A stretch of DNA of 63,182 nt from Actinomycetota bacterium. Lineage in GTDB: Bacteria > Actinomycetota > Acidimicrobiia > Acidimicrobiales > AC-14. The stretch spans positions 45,980 to 109,161 of the forward strand of contig VAWU01000068.1 of assembly GCA_005888325.1 (NCBI GenBank). Reading direction: 5' to 3'. Shown in pieces: positions 16,246-25,034 of this stretch (positions are counted from its first letter, which is position 1; each line of letters starts with the position of its first letter). The translations under genes were made by a program, and so were the position numbers. Below the pieces are notes generated by a model, which was given only the letters and a program-made list of their open reading frames with translations, ran no database searches and was not told where the DNA came from.

Positions 16246-17565
16246 CTAATTGAGACCCGGCAGGGTGGGCACTCGGCCCTTCGACCCCTTGCCGAACGAC
16301 TTCATCATCTTCTGCATCTCTTTGAACTGCTTGAGGAGCTGGTTGACGTCGGTCGTGGTCATGCCGCTCCCCTGCGCGATCCGCAGACGCCGCGACCCGT
16401 TGATGACCGAGGGGTTCCTACGCTCCTGAGGCGTCATCGACCGGATGATCGCCTCGACCCGACCGAGCTCGCCTTCGTCGATCTCGGCCTTCTTCAGCTC
16501 CTTCGGGATGCCCGGGATCATACCGATGATGTTCTGCAGCGGCCCCATCTTCTTGATCTGCTGCATCTGCTCGAGGAAGTCCTCCAGCGTGAACTGACCC
16601 TTCTGGAGCTTGGCCGCCGCCTTCTCGGCCTCCTCCTGGTCATACGCCTCCTCGGCCTTCTCGATGAGGGTGAGGACGTCGCCCATGCCCAGGATGCGGC
16701 TCGCCATGCGATCGGGGTGGAATGGCTCGAAGTCGCTCAGCTTCTCCCCCACCGACGCGAACGCGATGGGCCGGCCGATCACGTCCTTCACGCTCAACGC
16801 CGCGCCGCCGCGTGCGTCACCGTCGAGCTTCGAGACAATGACGCCGTCGATCTCGAGCACCGCGTGGAACGACTCGGCGACGTTCACCGCGTCCTGACCC
16901 GTCATCGCGTCGACGACGAGGAACGTGTACTTGGGGTCGACGGCGGCCGACACGTGGCGCACCTCCGTCATCAGCTCCTCGTCGACGTGGAGCCGCCCGG
17001 CGGTGTCGACGATGAGCACGTCACGCCCGAGGCGCTGTGCCTCCTCCAGCCCCTTGCGCGCGACCGTCACCGGGTCGGACGGCTCGCTGAAGACGGGCAC
17101 GTCGACCTGGTGGGCGAGCACGCGCAGCTGCTCGACGGCCGCCGGGCGCTGGAGGTCGGCGCCGACGAGGAGCGGATTGCGGCCCTGCTGCTTGAACCAA
17201 CGGGCCAGCTTGCCGGCGGCGGTCGTCTTGCCCGAGCCCTGCAGGCCGGCCAGCAGCACGACCGTCGGCGGGCGGGACGCGTAGGTGATCTTCAGCGTCT
17301 CGCCTCCGAGGGTGGCGACGAGCTCGTTGTGGACGATCTGGATGACCTGTTGCGCGGGGCTCAGGCTCTGCGACAGGTCGGCCCCGACGCACTGCTCCTT
17401 GATGCGCGCGATCAGGCCCTTGACGACCTTGAAGTTGACGTCGGCCTCGAGCAGGGCCAGGCGGATCTCGCGGAGAACCTCGTCGACCTCGGGCTCGCCG
17501 AGACGGCCCCGGCCCCGCAGGCGCTTGAAGATCCCCTCGAAGCGATCGGACAGAGAATCGAACAT
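16246..17565 (-). CDS. ffh: Signal recognition particle GTPase Ffh
   Basis: Co-translational targeting of membrane proteins to FtsY and SecYEG. 439 aa with N domain, G domain (P-loop [35 protein letters not shown]) and a methionine-rich M domain ([39 protein letters not shown]) that binds SRP RNA. The SRP RNA itself is not in the window. A TAGCCT element 9 nt before the ATG may be its -10. Confidence 0.97.
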   Translation of the reverse strand: MFDSLSDRFEGIFKRLRGRGRLGEPEVDEVLREIRLALLEADVNFKVVKGLIARIKEQCVGADLSQSLSPAQQVIQIVHNELVATLGGETLKITYASRPPTVVLLAGLQGSGKTTAAGKLARWFKQQGRNPLLVGADLQRPAAVEQLRVLAHQVDVPVFSEPSDPVTVARKGLEEAQRLGRDVLIVDTAGRLHVDEELMTEVRHVSAAVDPKYTFLVVDAMTGQDAVNVAESFHAVLEIDGVIVSKLDGDARGGAALSVKDVIGRPIAFASVGEKLSDFEPFHPDRMASRILGMGDVLTLIEKAEEAYDQEEAEKAAAKLQKGQFTLEDFLEQMQQIKKMGPLQNIIGMIPGIPKELKKAEIDEGELGRVEAIIRSMTPQERRNPSVINGSRRLRIAQGSGMTTTDVNQLLKQFKEMQKMMKSFGKGSKGRVPTLPGLN

Positions 17566-17574
17566 GGGCGCCTC

Positions 17575-17580
17575 AGGCTA
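17575..17580 (-). promoter_or_regulatory. Putative -10 element for ffh
   Basis: TAGCCT on the minus strand, nine bases before the ffh ATG, the same hexamer as before smc and the VOC gene. The very short leader would be close to leaderless. Confidence 0.4.
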
Positions 17581-17601
17581 CCGGGGCGCGGCATCCACCG
17601 A

Positions 17602-18939
17602 TCATGAGCCTGAGGGGGCGCTCGGAGGGAGCGGAGGCGTCACCGACGTGGTCGAGGCGGCGGGAACGACGCTGCTCGGCACGTCGGCCGGCTCGGTCGT
17701 GGCCGGCCCGGGCTCGGGCAAGCGCTTCTCGGCGGGCACGGGCTTGGGCAGGAACTCGTCCGCGACGGCCAGCACGGGCACGGTGCCGCCGTCCTCGAGG
17801 TCGAAGAGCAGGACGGGTACGAGCAGGGCGCGCCCCTCGTTGTCGGGCCCGAGCAGCGGCGCGAAGGCGAGGCCGACGCGCACACCGGTGATCGTGCGCA
17901 CCTGCGGCGGAAGGGTCTGGCACCCGTCGCAAGAGGGCGCGCCGCCGGCGAGCGGCTGCGGGCCGATCCCGAAGGGCGACCGCTTCAGCCGCTCGAGACC
18001 GGCGGCCGCGGTCACGAGCGGGTACTCGTCGCCCCGAACCGGCTGCGTCAACCAGCCGTTGGCCGCTTCGACCGCACCCTTCGGTCCGACGGACACGCTG
18101 CCGGCGTACCCGAATGTGGGGAGCCCGCCGACCTGCGGGTCAACCGTCACCTGCCACTGCGAGAAGCCGTCGTCGACGCGCACGCGGGCGCCGTCGAGGT
18201 CGACACCCGTCTTCGCCAGGAGGGCCCGCGCGGTGGCCTCGGCGTGCTCTCGTGTCGGAAGGCCGGCGGGGCGCTCGGGCGCCGGGACCGGTTCGGGCGC
18301 GGGGCACGCCACCGCCGGGCAGACCGCGTTCTGCGGACACGGCGGCAAGGGGCAGACGGCGAGGGTCGACGCCGTCGTCGTCGCCGACGAGGACACCATC
18401 GCCGAACCGGTCGCGTCCGCCGACCCGGCCGACCGCACGACGCCACCGCCGCTCAACCCGCACTCGCTGCCCGCCACCGGCGTGTCGGGGGCGGGTGATG
18501 CACCCGCGGCCGTCGCGGGCACCGTGCACGGGCCGATCGCGCGCGCATCGGGCCCGAAGTACCACGGAAGGCCGGGCTGACGCTCGACCCTCAGGCTGTG
18601 CCCGCTCGCGCTCACCGTCCATCCGCCGGCGCCGGCCTTCACCGGCCCGTCCAGGCCGAGGGCGTGGGCCAGCGCCTCGACGCGCGAGGCGTCACCATCT
18701 CGGCCCACTTCCCATGCCCGCGCTCGGCCCGGCAGGTCGGGCAGGGTTCCCCGCACCCGGTACTCGATCGCATCCGCCGGAAATGACAAGGCGGCCGAGA
18801 CGGTCCGGATTCCGGCCGACTCTCCTCCCAACGCGATCGCAGGCAGCCGGGAGGGGGAGCTGTCGCTCGAGCGCCCGGCGACGACGGCCAGGCCGATCAC
18901 ACCCACCACGAAGCCTGCGATCGCCGCCCGGGCCAGCAT
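17602..18939 (-). CDS. Membrane-anchored exported protein of unknown function, Cys/Pro-rich linker
   Basis: Not recognised. About 445 aa from the ATG at 18939; an in-frame start at 18978 adds 13 residues. An N-terminal hydrophobic segment (AAIAGFVVGVIGLAVVAG) looks like an uncleaved anchor or signal. A globular extracytoplasmic part follows (to about residue 150). Next comes a Cys- and Pro-rich linker (CPLPPCPQNAVCP, AVACPAPEPVPAPE), a second globular part with a PepSY-like feel around ALLAKTGVDLDG, and a Pro/Ser/Thr-rich C-terminal tail. Located where actinobacteria often have amtB-glnB-glnD between ftsY and ffh. Possibly a cell-wall-spanning protein; this is inference. Confidence 0.7.
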   Translation of the reverse strand: MLARAAIAGFVVGVIGLAVVAGRSSDSSPSRLPAIALGGESAGIRTVSAALSFPADAIEYRVRGTLPDLPGRARAWEVGRDGDASRVEALAHALGLDGPVKAGAGGWTVSASGHSLRVERQPGLPWYFGPDARAIGPCTVPATAAGASPAPDTPVAGSECGLSGGGVVRSAGSADATGSAMVSSSATTTASTLAVCPLPPCPQNAVCPAVACPAPEPVPAPERPAGLPTREHAEATARALLAKTGVDLDGARVRVDDGFSQWQVTVDPQVGGLPTFGYAGSVSVGPKGAVEAANGWLTQPVRGDEYPLVTAAAGLERLKRSPFGIGPQPLAGGAPSCDGCQTLPPQVRTITGVRVGLAFAPLLGPDNEGRALLVPVLLFDLEDGGTVPVLAVADEFLPKPVPAEKRLPEPGPATTEPADVPSSVVPAASTTSVTPPLPPSAPSGS

Positions 18940-19028
18940 CCGCTCTCTCAACACGCCCCTTGGACGGCAGTGGCCCAACGGCAGTTCCCGTTCTCTGCGG
19001 GACCCTGAGAAATCTTGTCAGAAATGTC

Positions 19029-19057
19029 TTGTGATCGAACGTATGTTCGAGTAGAGT
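19029..19057 (+). promoter_or_regulatory. Putative promoter enclosing the SOS box
   Basis: TTGTGA at 19029-19034 and TAGAGT at 19052-19057 are separated by exactly 17 nt. The spacer contains the whole LexA site, so LexA would block RNA polymerase. It points to the DUF222/HNH gene. Confidence 0.5.
19035..19050. promoter_or_regulatory. LexA (SOS) box
   Basis: TCGAAC-GTAT-GTTCGA, a perfect match to the mycobacterial/actinobacterial LexA consensus (TCGAAC-N4-GTTCGA). It lies about 60 nt upstream of the DUF222/HNH gene. In Mycobacterium tuberculosis several 13E12-family genes are known to carry SOS boxes, which fits the neighbour here. Confidence 0.85.
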
Positions 19058-19108
19058 GACGTCAGCGCTTCCCCGCATCGGTGATTCCTCGCGTCCGCGG
19101 GAGAGGCG

Positions 19109-20306
19109 ATGTCGGTGCTCGACGAGCTGCAGGCGACGGTGGCGACCCAGCGGGCCATCCTGTCCGCGCTCGAGCCCGGCTGTCTCAGCGGTCCCGACGC
19201 GCTGCGCCTGCTGGAAGTCATCACCGAGGGCGAGCGGGTGCTGGCTGCGGGGCGGACGTTGGTGGCCAAGCGGGTGGAGGAGTCCAACGTGTGGCGGGCC
19301 TCGGGTGAGCGCAGTGCCGCCCACTTCATCGCGCACAAGACGGGCACGAGCGTGGGTCGGGTGCAAGCGGGTCTGGAGACGGCCGAGCGCGTGGCGGCGC
19401 TGCCCGCCACCGCGGAGGCGTTCCGCGCCGGGACGCTGTCGGAGGTCCCGACGCGGTGGCGGTGGCGAGCGCGGCGGCGGCGAACCGAACGAGGAGCGAC
19501 GCCTACTCGAACGCGCCGGACGCGACACGGCGAAGCAGCTGCGCGACGAGTGCCGGCGGGTGCGCCACGCCGTGACCGACGAGCGGGCCCGCTACGCCGC
19601 GATCCGCGCCGATCGCCACCTGCGCACCTGGACCGACGGCGAGGGCGCGTTCTGCGGTGTGTTCCGCACCACCCCCGACGCGGGGGCGAGGAGCTGCTCG
19701 CCCTCGACGCCGAGATCGACCGCGTGTTCAAGGGGGCGCGGGCCGAGGGCCGGCGCGAGCCCCACCAGGCCTATGCGATGGACGCGCTCGAGACCCTGGT
19801 GTGTGGGGGTGGGGGTGGCGGTACGCGCTCGAAGCCCAAGGCCGAGATCCGAGTCGTGGTCGACTATGCGGCACTGGGGACACACGGTTGCGGGCGAGGC
19901 GTGTGAGATCGAGGGCCTGGGGCCGGTGCCGGTGGCGGTGGTGGAGTCCTGGAAGCACGACGCCTACCTGCGCCTCATCGTCACCGACGGCATCGACGTC
20001 AAGGCCCTCACCCGCCGCAGCCGCTACGTCGACGCCCATCAGGACGCGGCGCTGGCGGTGCGCGACCGGCGCTGCGTCGTCACCGGCTGCGACGTCGACT
20101 GGCGCCTTGAGCGCGACCACCGGGTGCCCTACGCGCAGTGCCACACCACCTCCCTCGACGGGCTGGGGCGCATGTGCTGGTGGCACCACCTGCTCAAGAC
20201 CAAGGGCTGGGCGCTGGGGGGCGGGCCCGGGTGCTACCGGCTCACGCCGCCGGGCACGGAGGTTGACCCGGTCGAGCACAGCGGTCGAGCGCCCCCTCGA
20301 GAGTGA
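19109..20306 (+). pseudogene. DUF222 / 13E12-family HNH endonuclease, multiply frameshifted
   Basis: The N-terminus (MSVLDELQATVATQR, ALRLLEVITEGERVLAAGRTLVAKRV) and following segments match the actinobacterial DUF222 family. The C-terminus is an HNH module (CVVTGCDVDWRLERDHRVPY, MCWWHHLLKTKGW). The reading frame changes at least four times, near 19450, 19487, 19683 and 19878; every frame piece retains family-like sequence, so the decay is recent or the assembly is faulty here. It is transcribed toward ftsY (convergent) and preceded by an SOS box. These proteins are repeated in many actinobacterial genomes and suspected mobile or DNA-damage-linked; activity is unproven. Confidence 0.85.
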
Positions 20307-20317
20307 GGCGGGCGGGT

Positions 20318-21427
20318 CTACGCGAACAGCGCGTCGACGAAGTCATCGGGGTCGAACGGCACCAGGTCCTCCGCCGACTCACCCAAGCCGACCAGCTTGA
20401 TGGGGATGCCGAGGTCGGTCTGGATGGCGAGGGCGATGCCGCCCTTGGCGGTGCCGTCGAGCTTGGTGAGCACCACGCCGGTCACCTCGACCGCGTCGGT
20501 GAACTGGCGCGCCTGCACGAGACCGTTCTGCCCGGTGGTGGCGTCGAGGACGAGGAGCACCTCACTGACGCGACCCGGCGCGCCCTTCTCCGCGACCCGC
20601 CGCACCTTCGTCAGCTCGTCCATCAGGTTGACCTTGGTGTGCAACCGCCCTGCGGTGTCGGCCAGCACGAGGTCGACACCGCGCGCCGCGGCGTGCTCGG
20701 CCGCGTCGAAGATCACCGAGCTCGGGTCGGCTCCCTCCGCGCCCCGCACGAACTCTGCGCCGACGCGCGTGGCCCACAGCTCGAGCTGCTCGGCCGCCGC
20801 GGCGCGGAACGTGTCGCCTGCGGCCATGATCACCGATCGGCCGCCATCGGCCTGTTGCAGCCCGACCTTGCCGATGCTCGTCGTCTTGCCGACGCCGTTC
20901 ACGCCGACGAAGAGCCACACGTTGGTACCGCCCGGCTCGAAGCGCAGGCTCCGATCGGCGGTCGTGAGGCTCTTCTTCAGATCGTCCTTCAACGCGTCGA
21001 CGAGCGCGCGGGAAGAGGTGATGCCCTCGGCCTTCACGCGCAAGCGCAGGTCGTCGAGCAACGCGGTCGTCGCGTTGACACCGACGTCGGCGCGGATCAT
21101 CGCCTCCTCGAGCTCGTCCCACGTCTCGGCGTCGATGCTCGTGCGGGAGAGCACCGAGCCGACGTAACCCGAGAAGAGGCCACGCGCCTTGCCCAGGCGG
21201 TCGCGGAACCGGGGACGCGCTGCGACCGCGACCTCGGGCGGCGCCTCCACCTCCGGCGCCGCGACCGGCGCCTCGAGGCGGGCCGCCTCGCGCGGACGCG
21301 GCTTCGGCGGTCGAGTGACCGGTGGCTCGATCGCCGGACCGCGCGAGCGACGCCGGCTCACGGCGACGGCGGCGAGCGAGCCGCCCAGCACCACGAGGAC
21401 GGCGAGGAGGACGAGCAGGACCGTCAT
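20318..21427 (-). CDS. ftsY: Signal recognition particle receptor FtsY
   Basis: Membrane receptor for SRP. 369 aa: an N-terminal hydrophobic helix (MTVLLVLLAVLVVLGGSLAAV) followed by a Pro/Glu-rich linker, a typical actinobacterial layout, then the NG GTPase (GVNGVGKTTSIGK, DTFRAAAAEQL, DTAGRLHTK, TKLDGTAKGG, GLGESAEDLVPFD). Follows smc directly, the conserved rnc-mutM-smc-ftsY order. TAGGCT lies 9 nt before the ATG. Confidence 0.97.
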   Translation of the reverse strand: MTVLLVLLAVLVVLGGSLAAVAVSRRRSRGPAIEPPVTRPPKPRPREAARLEAPVAAPEVEAPPEVAVAARPRFRDRLGKARGLFSGYVGSVLSRTSIDAETWDELEEAMIRADVGVNATTALLDDLRLRVKAEGITSSRALVDALKDDLKKSLTTADRSLRFEPGGTNVWLFVGVNGVGKTTSIGKVGLQQADGGRSVIMAAGDTFRAAAAEQLELWATRVGAEFVRGAEGADPSSVIFDAAEHAAARGVDLVLADTAGRLHTKVNLMDELTKVRRVAEKGAPGRVSEVLLVLDATTGQNGLVQARQFTDAVEVTGVVLTKLDGTAKGGIALAIQTDLGIPIKLVGLGESAEDLVPFDPDDFVDALFA

Positions 21428-21436
21428 GGGCGCGCC

Positions 21437-21442
21437 AGCCTA
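21437..21442 (-). promoter_or_regulatory. Putative -10 element for ftsY
   Basis: TAGGCT on the minus strand, nine bases before the ATG, identical to the hexamer before the fakA-like gene. It suggests ftsY has its own promoter in addition to read-through from smc. Confidence 0.4.
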
Positions 21443-21495
21443 CCGGCGCGCCCGATTCGTCGGGCCGGCCTCACGGCCGGACCACGACGGTGCGG

Positions 21496-24400
21496 TCAGG
21501 CCACCACCGTCACTCGCTCGGAGATCACGCGTGATGAGCCACCCGGCTGCATGGTCACGCCGTAGAGGCAGTCGGCCGCCTCCATGGTGCGCTTCTGGTG
21601 GGTGACGACGAGCAGCTGCGCCTCGTCGCGGAACTCGTGCACGAGCTCGAGGAAGCGGTGCAGGTTCACGTCGTCGAGCGCGGCCTCGACCTCGTCCATC
21701 AGATAGAAGGGTGACGGGCGGCTGCGGAAGACCGCGAAGAGAAACGCCAGCGCGGTCAACGACCGCTCGCCACCCGAGAGCAGCGACAGCTTGCGGACGT
21801 TCTTGCCCACGGGCCGAGCCTCGACCTCGATGCCCGTGTCCAGCAGGCTGTCGGGCTCCGTGAGGGTCAGACGGCCGCTGCCGCCCGGGAAAAGCGTCTC
21901 GAAGAGCTTGACGAAGTTGTCTGCGACGTCGGCGTAGGCCGCCGCGAAGACGTCGACGATCTCGCGGTCGACGGCCTTGATCACCTTGGCCAGCTCGCGG
22001 CGCGACGACTTGATGTCGTCGAGCTGGCCCTCGAGGAACGTGTGCCTCTCCTGCAGCTGCTCGTACTCCTCCAGCGCCAGCGGGTTGATCGGGCCCATCA
22101 GGCGCAGCTCGCGCTCGAGCTCGCGCACGCGGTTGGGCGGGCTCGTGCCGGCGGGGAGCTCGGGGCACTCGGCGGCCATGGCGGTCTCGGGCTCGCAGTC
22201 CTGCTCGCGGCGCAACGTCTCCACCGCGGCCTCGAGCCGCATGCGCGCCTCGGCCTCCTCCAGCTCGGCGCGGCGCGACCGCTCCCGCACCTCTTCGAGG
22301 CCCCGGGTCGCGTCCGACCGTTCGCGCCGCAACGATTCGAGCCGCTCAGAGGCGGCGCGCGCCGCCTCGGACTGCTGCCGGCGCCGTTCGCGGACGCGCG
22401 CCAGCTCGCTCTCGACGACGGCCAGGCGGTCCTGCACGAAAGCGGCCAGCCGGCCCGTGTGGAGGGCCAACTGGTCGAGGTGGATTCGGTGTTGCTCGGC
22501 CTCGGCTCGCTCCGACGCGTGACGCGCCAGCCGTTCGTCGACCTCGGTGAGCCGGCGCGCCAGCTCGGCTCGACGCGCCTCGTGCTGCGCCGCGTGCACC
22601 TCGAGGTCGCGTCGCAACGCGGCCACGGCATCACTTCGCTCCTCGAGCCGGCGGCGCGCCGACCGGATGCCTTCGACCCGCGCCGCGCCCGCCGCCTCCT
22701 CCGCGGCCAGCGCGGTGAGCGACTCCTCCAGCTCGACGACGCGCGCCGACTCGCGCTCGAGTCGCTCGGCCAGCTCGGCCTGATGGGCGGCCACCGTGCT
22801 CGCCTCGATCGACACGTCGCGCCGCTCACTGTCGACGTGTTGCACCTCGGTGCCGAGCGCGGCGAGCCGGCCGTCGTTGGCGTCGAGCGCACGCGCGGCC
22901 TCGGCCTCGTTGCCGGTCGCGGCCTCGAGCTCCACCTGGGCCGCAGCCAACCGGCCCTCGGCCGCCTCCAACGCCGTGGCGGCGTCGGCGGCGCGAGCGC
23001 GCGCCTCGTCGAGGGCGGCGCGCGTGACGCCCGGACCCGATGCACCGACCCGACTCCCTGCCGCGCTGAACCGGTCGCCTTCGCTCGTGACCGCGACGGC
23101 CCCGGGATAGGCGAGGGCGACGTCGAGCGCCTCCTGCCATCCGCCCGGCACCACCACGGCCGCCGCGAGCATCACGTCGAGGAGCGCCTCGACGCCCGCG
23201 TGCGCGGAGCGCACGTGGGGGCGCACGGGCTCGCCCAGCAACGGGAGGCCGGGCGTCTCGCGCTGCACACCCAACGCGATCACTGCTCCCGGGTGGCGGG
23301 TCTCCTTCAGTCGTGCAATCGCGCGGCGCGCGGTGTTGGCATCGGCCACCACGACCGCCGCGAGCGAGTCGCCCGCCGCGGCCGCGAACGCGGGCTCCCA
23401 ACCGGGCTCGACCTCGACCAGCTCGAGCAGTGTGCCCACCACGCCGTCGAGATCGGCCAGTCGCTCGGCTCCGGCGCGAGTCCGCGTCTCGTCGAGGGCG
23501 AGCGCGAGCGCGTCGGCGCGCGCCGTCCACGCCTCGCGGTCGGCCTCCGCGCGCCGCCGATGCGTCTCGATGCTCGACACGTCGGCCTCGGCCGCCCGAT
23601 GCCGTCGCTCGGCCTCGTCGACCGCGGTGACGAACGGCTGCTCGGTTCGTGCCGCATCCTCGAGCTCGGCGCGAAGGCGTGCGGCATCGGCGTCGAGACG
23701 CTCCGCGCGCTCGTGCAAGGCGGAGAGCCGGCTCTCGAGCCGGGCCGACTCGGTGCGGCCGCGATCGACCGAGGTGCGCATCGCCGAGAGCTCGCCTCGC
23801 ATCTCCGCGGCGGCGCTGACACCCGTGTCGACGCCGTCGGCCCACTGGCCCTCGACCTCGGCCCGCTCCGCCAGCAGCGCCTGCTCGGCCGCGGCCAGCT
23901 CGTCGGCCTGCGGCGCGCGCGCCTCGCCGGCCAGGTCGATCTCGCGGAGCTCGTTCGTCAGCGCGCTCGACTCGGCCTCGAGCGCGGCGATCAGGTTGCG
24001 GTCCACTGTGACCGAGCGGTCGCGCTCGACCGAGCGGGCTCGCTCCGCCAGGAGCGCGGCCAGGCCCCGAGCGCGTTCGCGGAGCGCCTCCAGCCGGCCG
24101 ACCGCATCGCTGAGACCGGCGGAATCGGTGGCCGACAGCGACGACTCAGCAGTCATGACCGACGTGTCGAGATGCGTGAGCGTGGCCTTCAGTTCGGCCT
24201 CGCGCGCCGCGAGCGACGTGCGCGCCTGCGCGCCGTGCTCCGAACGCGCGCGCAGCGACGCGATCTCGCGTCCCGCGAGATGCAGGCGCAGCGCCGCCAG
24301 CTCGGCGACGAGGTCACCGTGGCGGCGGGCCGCGTCGGCCTGTCGCTCGAGCGGGCGCAGCTGACGCCGCACCTCGCGCAACAGGTCCTGCAGACGGAGA

Positions 24401-24966
24401 AGGTTGCCTTCGGTGGACTCGAGCCGGCGCTCGGCCTTCTCTTTGCGGCGCCGGTACTTCAGCACACCCGCGGCTTCCTCGATGATCATGCGCCGGTCCT
24501 CGGGCCGGGCGTTGAGCACGGCGTCGAGCTGGCCCTGCGACACGATCACGTGCTGTTGGCGACCGACGCCGCTGTCGGAGAGCAGTTCCTGCACGTCGAG
24601 CAACCGGCAGGGCACGCCGTTGATCGCGTACTCGCTCTCACCCGACGAACGGAACAGCGTGCGCGTGACCGTCACCTCGGTGAACTCGATCGGGAGGATG
24701 CCCGAGGAGTTGTCGATGGTCAGCGACACCTCCGCCCGCCCGAGCGCGGGGCGCTTCGTGCTTCCGGCGAAGATGACGTCCTCCATCTTCGACGATCGCA
24801 CCGTGCGCGGTCCCTGGGCACCGAGCACCCACGCCACCGCGTCGACGATGTTGGACTTGCCGCTGCCATTGGGCCCGACCACCACGGTGACGCCCGGCTC
24901 GAACTCGAGCGTGGTGGTCTCGGCAAACGACTTGAACCCCTTCAGGGTGAGGGATTTCAGGAACAC
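21496..24966 (-). CDS. smc: Chromosome segregation protein SMC
   Basis: Long coiled-coil ATPase of condensin, with ScpA and ScpB. 1156 aa: N-terminal head with Walker A (GPNGSGKSNIVDAVAWVLG), two long heptad-rich arms interrupted by the globular hinge (about residues 500-640, containing AGDSLAAVVVADANTARRAI), and the C-terminal head with LLSGGERSLTALAF and Walker B FYLMDEVEAALDD. The GTG start lacks a Shine-Dalgarno and has TAGCCT 7 nt upstream, so it is probably leaderless and separately initiated. Located between mutM and ftsY. Confidence 0.97.
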   Translation of the reverse strand: MFLKSLTLKGFKSFAETTTLEFEPGVTVVVGPNGSGKSNIVDAVAWVLGAQGPRTVRSSKMEDVIFAGSTKRPALGRAEVSLTIDNSSGILPIEFTEVTVTRTLFRSSGESEYAINGVPCRLLDVQELLSDSGVGRQQHVIVSQGQLDAVLNARPEDRRMIIEEAAGVLKYRRRKEKAERRLESTEGNLLRLQDLLREVRRQLRPLERQADAARRHGDLVAELAALRLHLAGREIASLRARSEHGAQARTSLAAREAELKATLTHLDTSVMTAESSLSATDSAGLSDAVGRLEALRERARGLAALLAERARSVERDRSVTVDRNLIAALEAESSALTNELREIDLAGEARAPQADELAAAEQALLAERAEVEGQWADGVDTGVSAAAEMRGELSAMRTSVDRGRTESARLESRLSALHERAERLDADAARLRAELEDAARTEQPFVTAVDEAERRHRAAEADVSSIETHRRRAEADREAWTARADALALALDETRTRAGAERLADLDGVVGTLLELVEVEPGWEPAFAAAAGDSLAAVVVADANTARRAIARLKETRHPGAVIALGVQRETPGLPLLGEPVRPHVRSAHAGVEALLDVMLAAAVVVPGGWQEALDVALAYPGAVAVTSEGDRFSAAGSRVGASGPGVTRAALDEARARAADAATALEAAEGRLAAAQVELEAATGNEAEAARALDANDGRLAALGTEVQHVDSERRDVSIEASTVAAHQAELAERLERESARVVELEESLTALAAEEAAGAARVEGIRSARRRLEERSDAVAALRRDLEVHAAQHEARRAELARRLTEVDERLARHASERAEAEQHRIHLDQLALHTGRLAAFVQDRLAVVESELARVRERRRQQSEAARAASERLESLRRERSDATRGLEEVRERSRRAELEEAEARMRLEAAVETLRREQDCEPETAMAAECPELPAGTSPPNRVRELERELRLMGPINPLALEEYEQLQERHTFLEGQLDDIKSSRRELAKVIKAVDREIVDVFAAAYADVADNFVKLFETLFPGGSGRLTLTEPDSLLDTGIEVEARPVGKNVRKLSLLSGGERSLTALAFLFAVFRSRPSPFYLMDEVEAALDDVNLHRFLELVHEFRDEAQLLVVTHQKRTMEAADCLYGVTMQPGGSSRVISERVTVVA

Positions 24967-24973
24967 GCGGGCG

Positions 24974-24979
24974 AGGCTA
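24974..24979 (-). promoter_or_regulatory. Putative -10 element, leaderless smc
   Basis: TAGCCT on the minus strand with a 7-nt spacer to the smc GTG, the typical geometry of an actinobacterial leaderless transcript. Confidence 0.5.
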
Positions 24980-25034
24980 GCGGCGGGTCAGGGGGTGTCC
25001 GTGGATTCCCGCCGCGCTGCACGCCGGCACGGCT

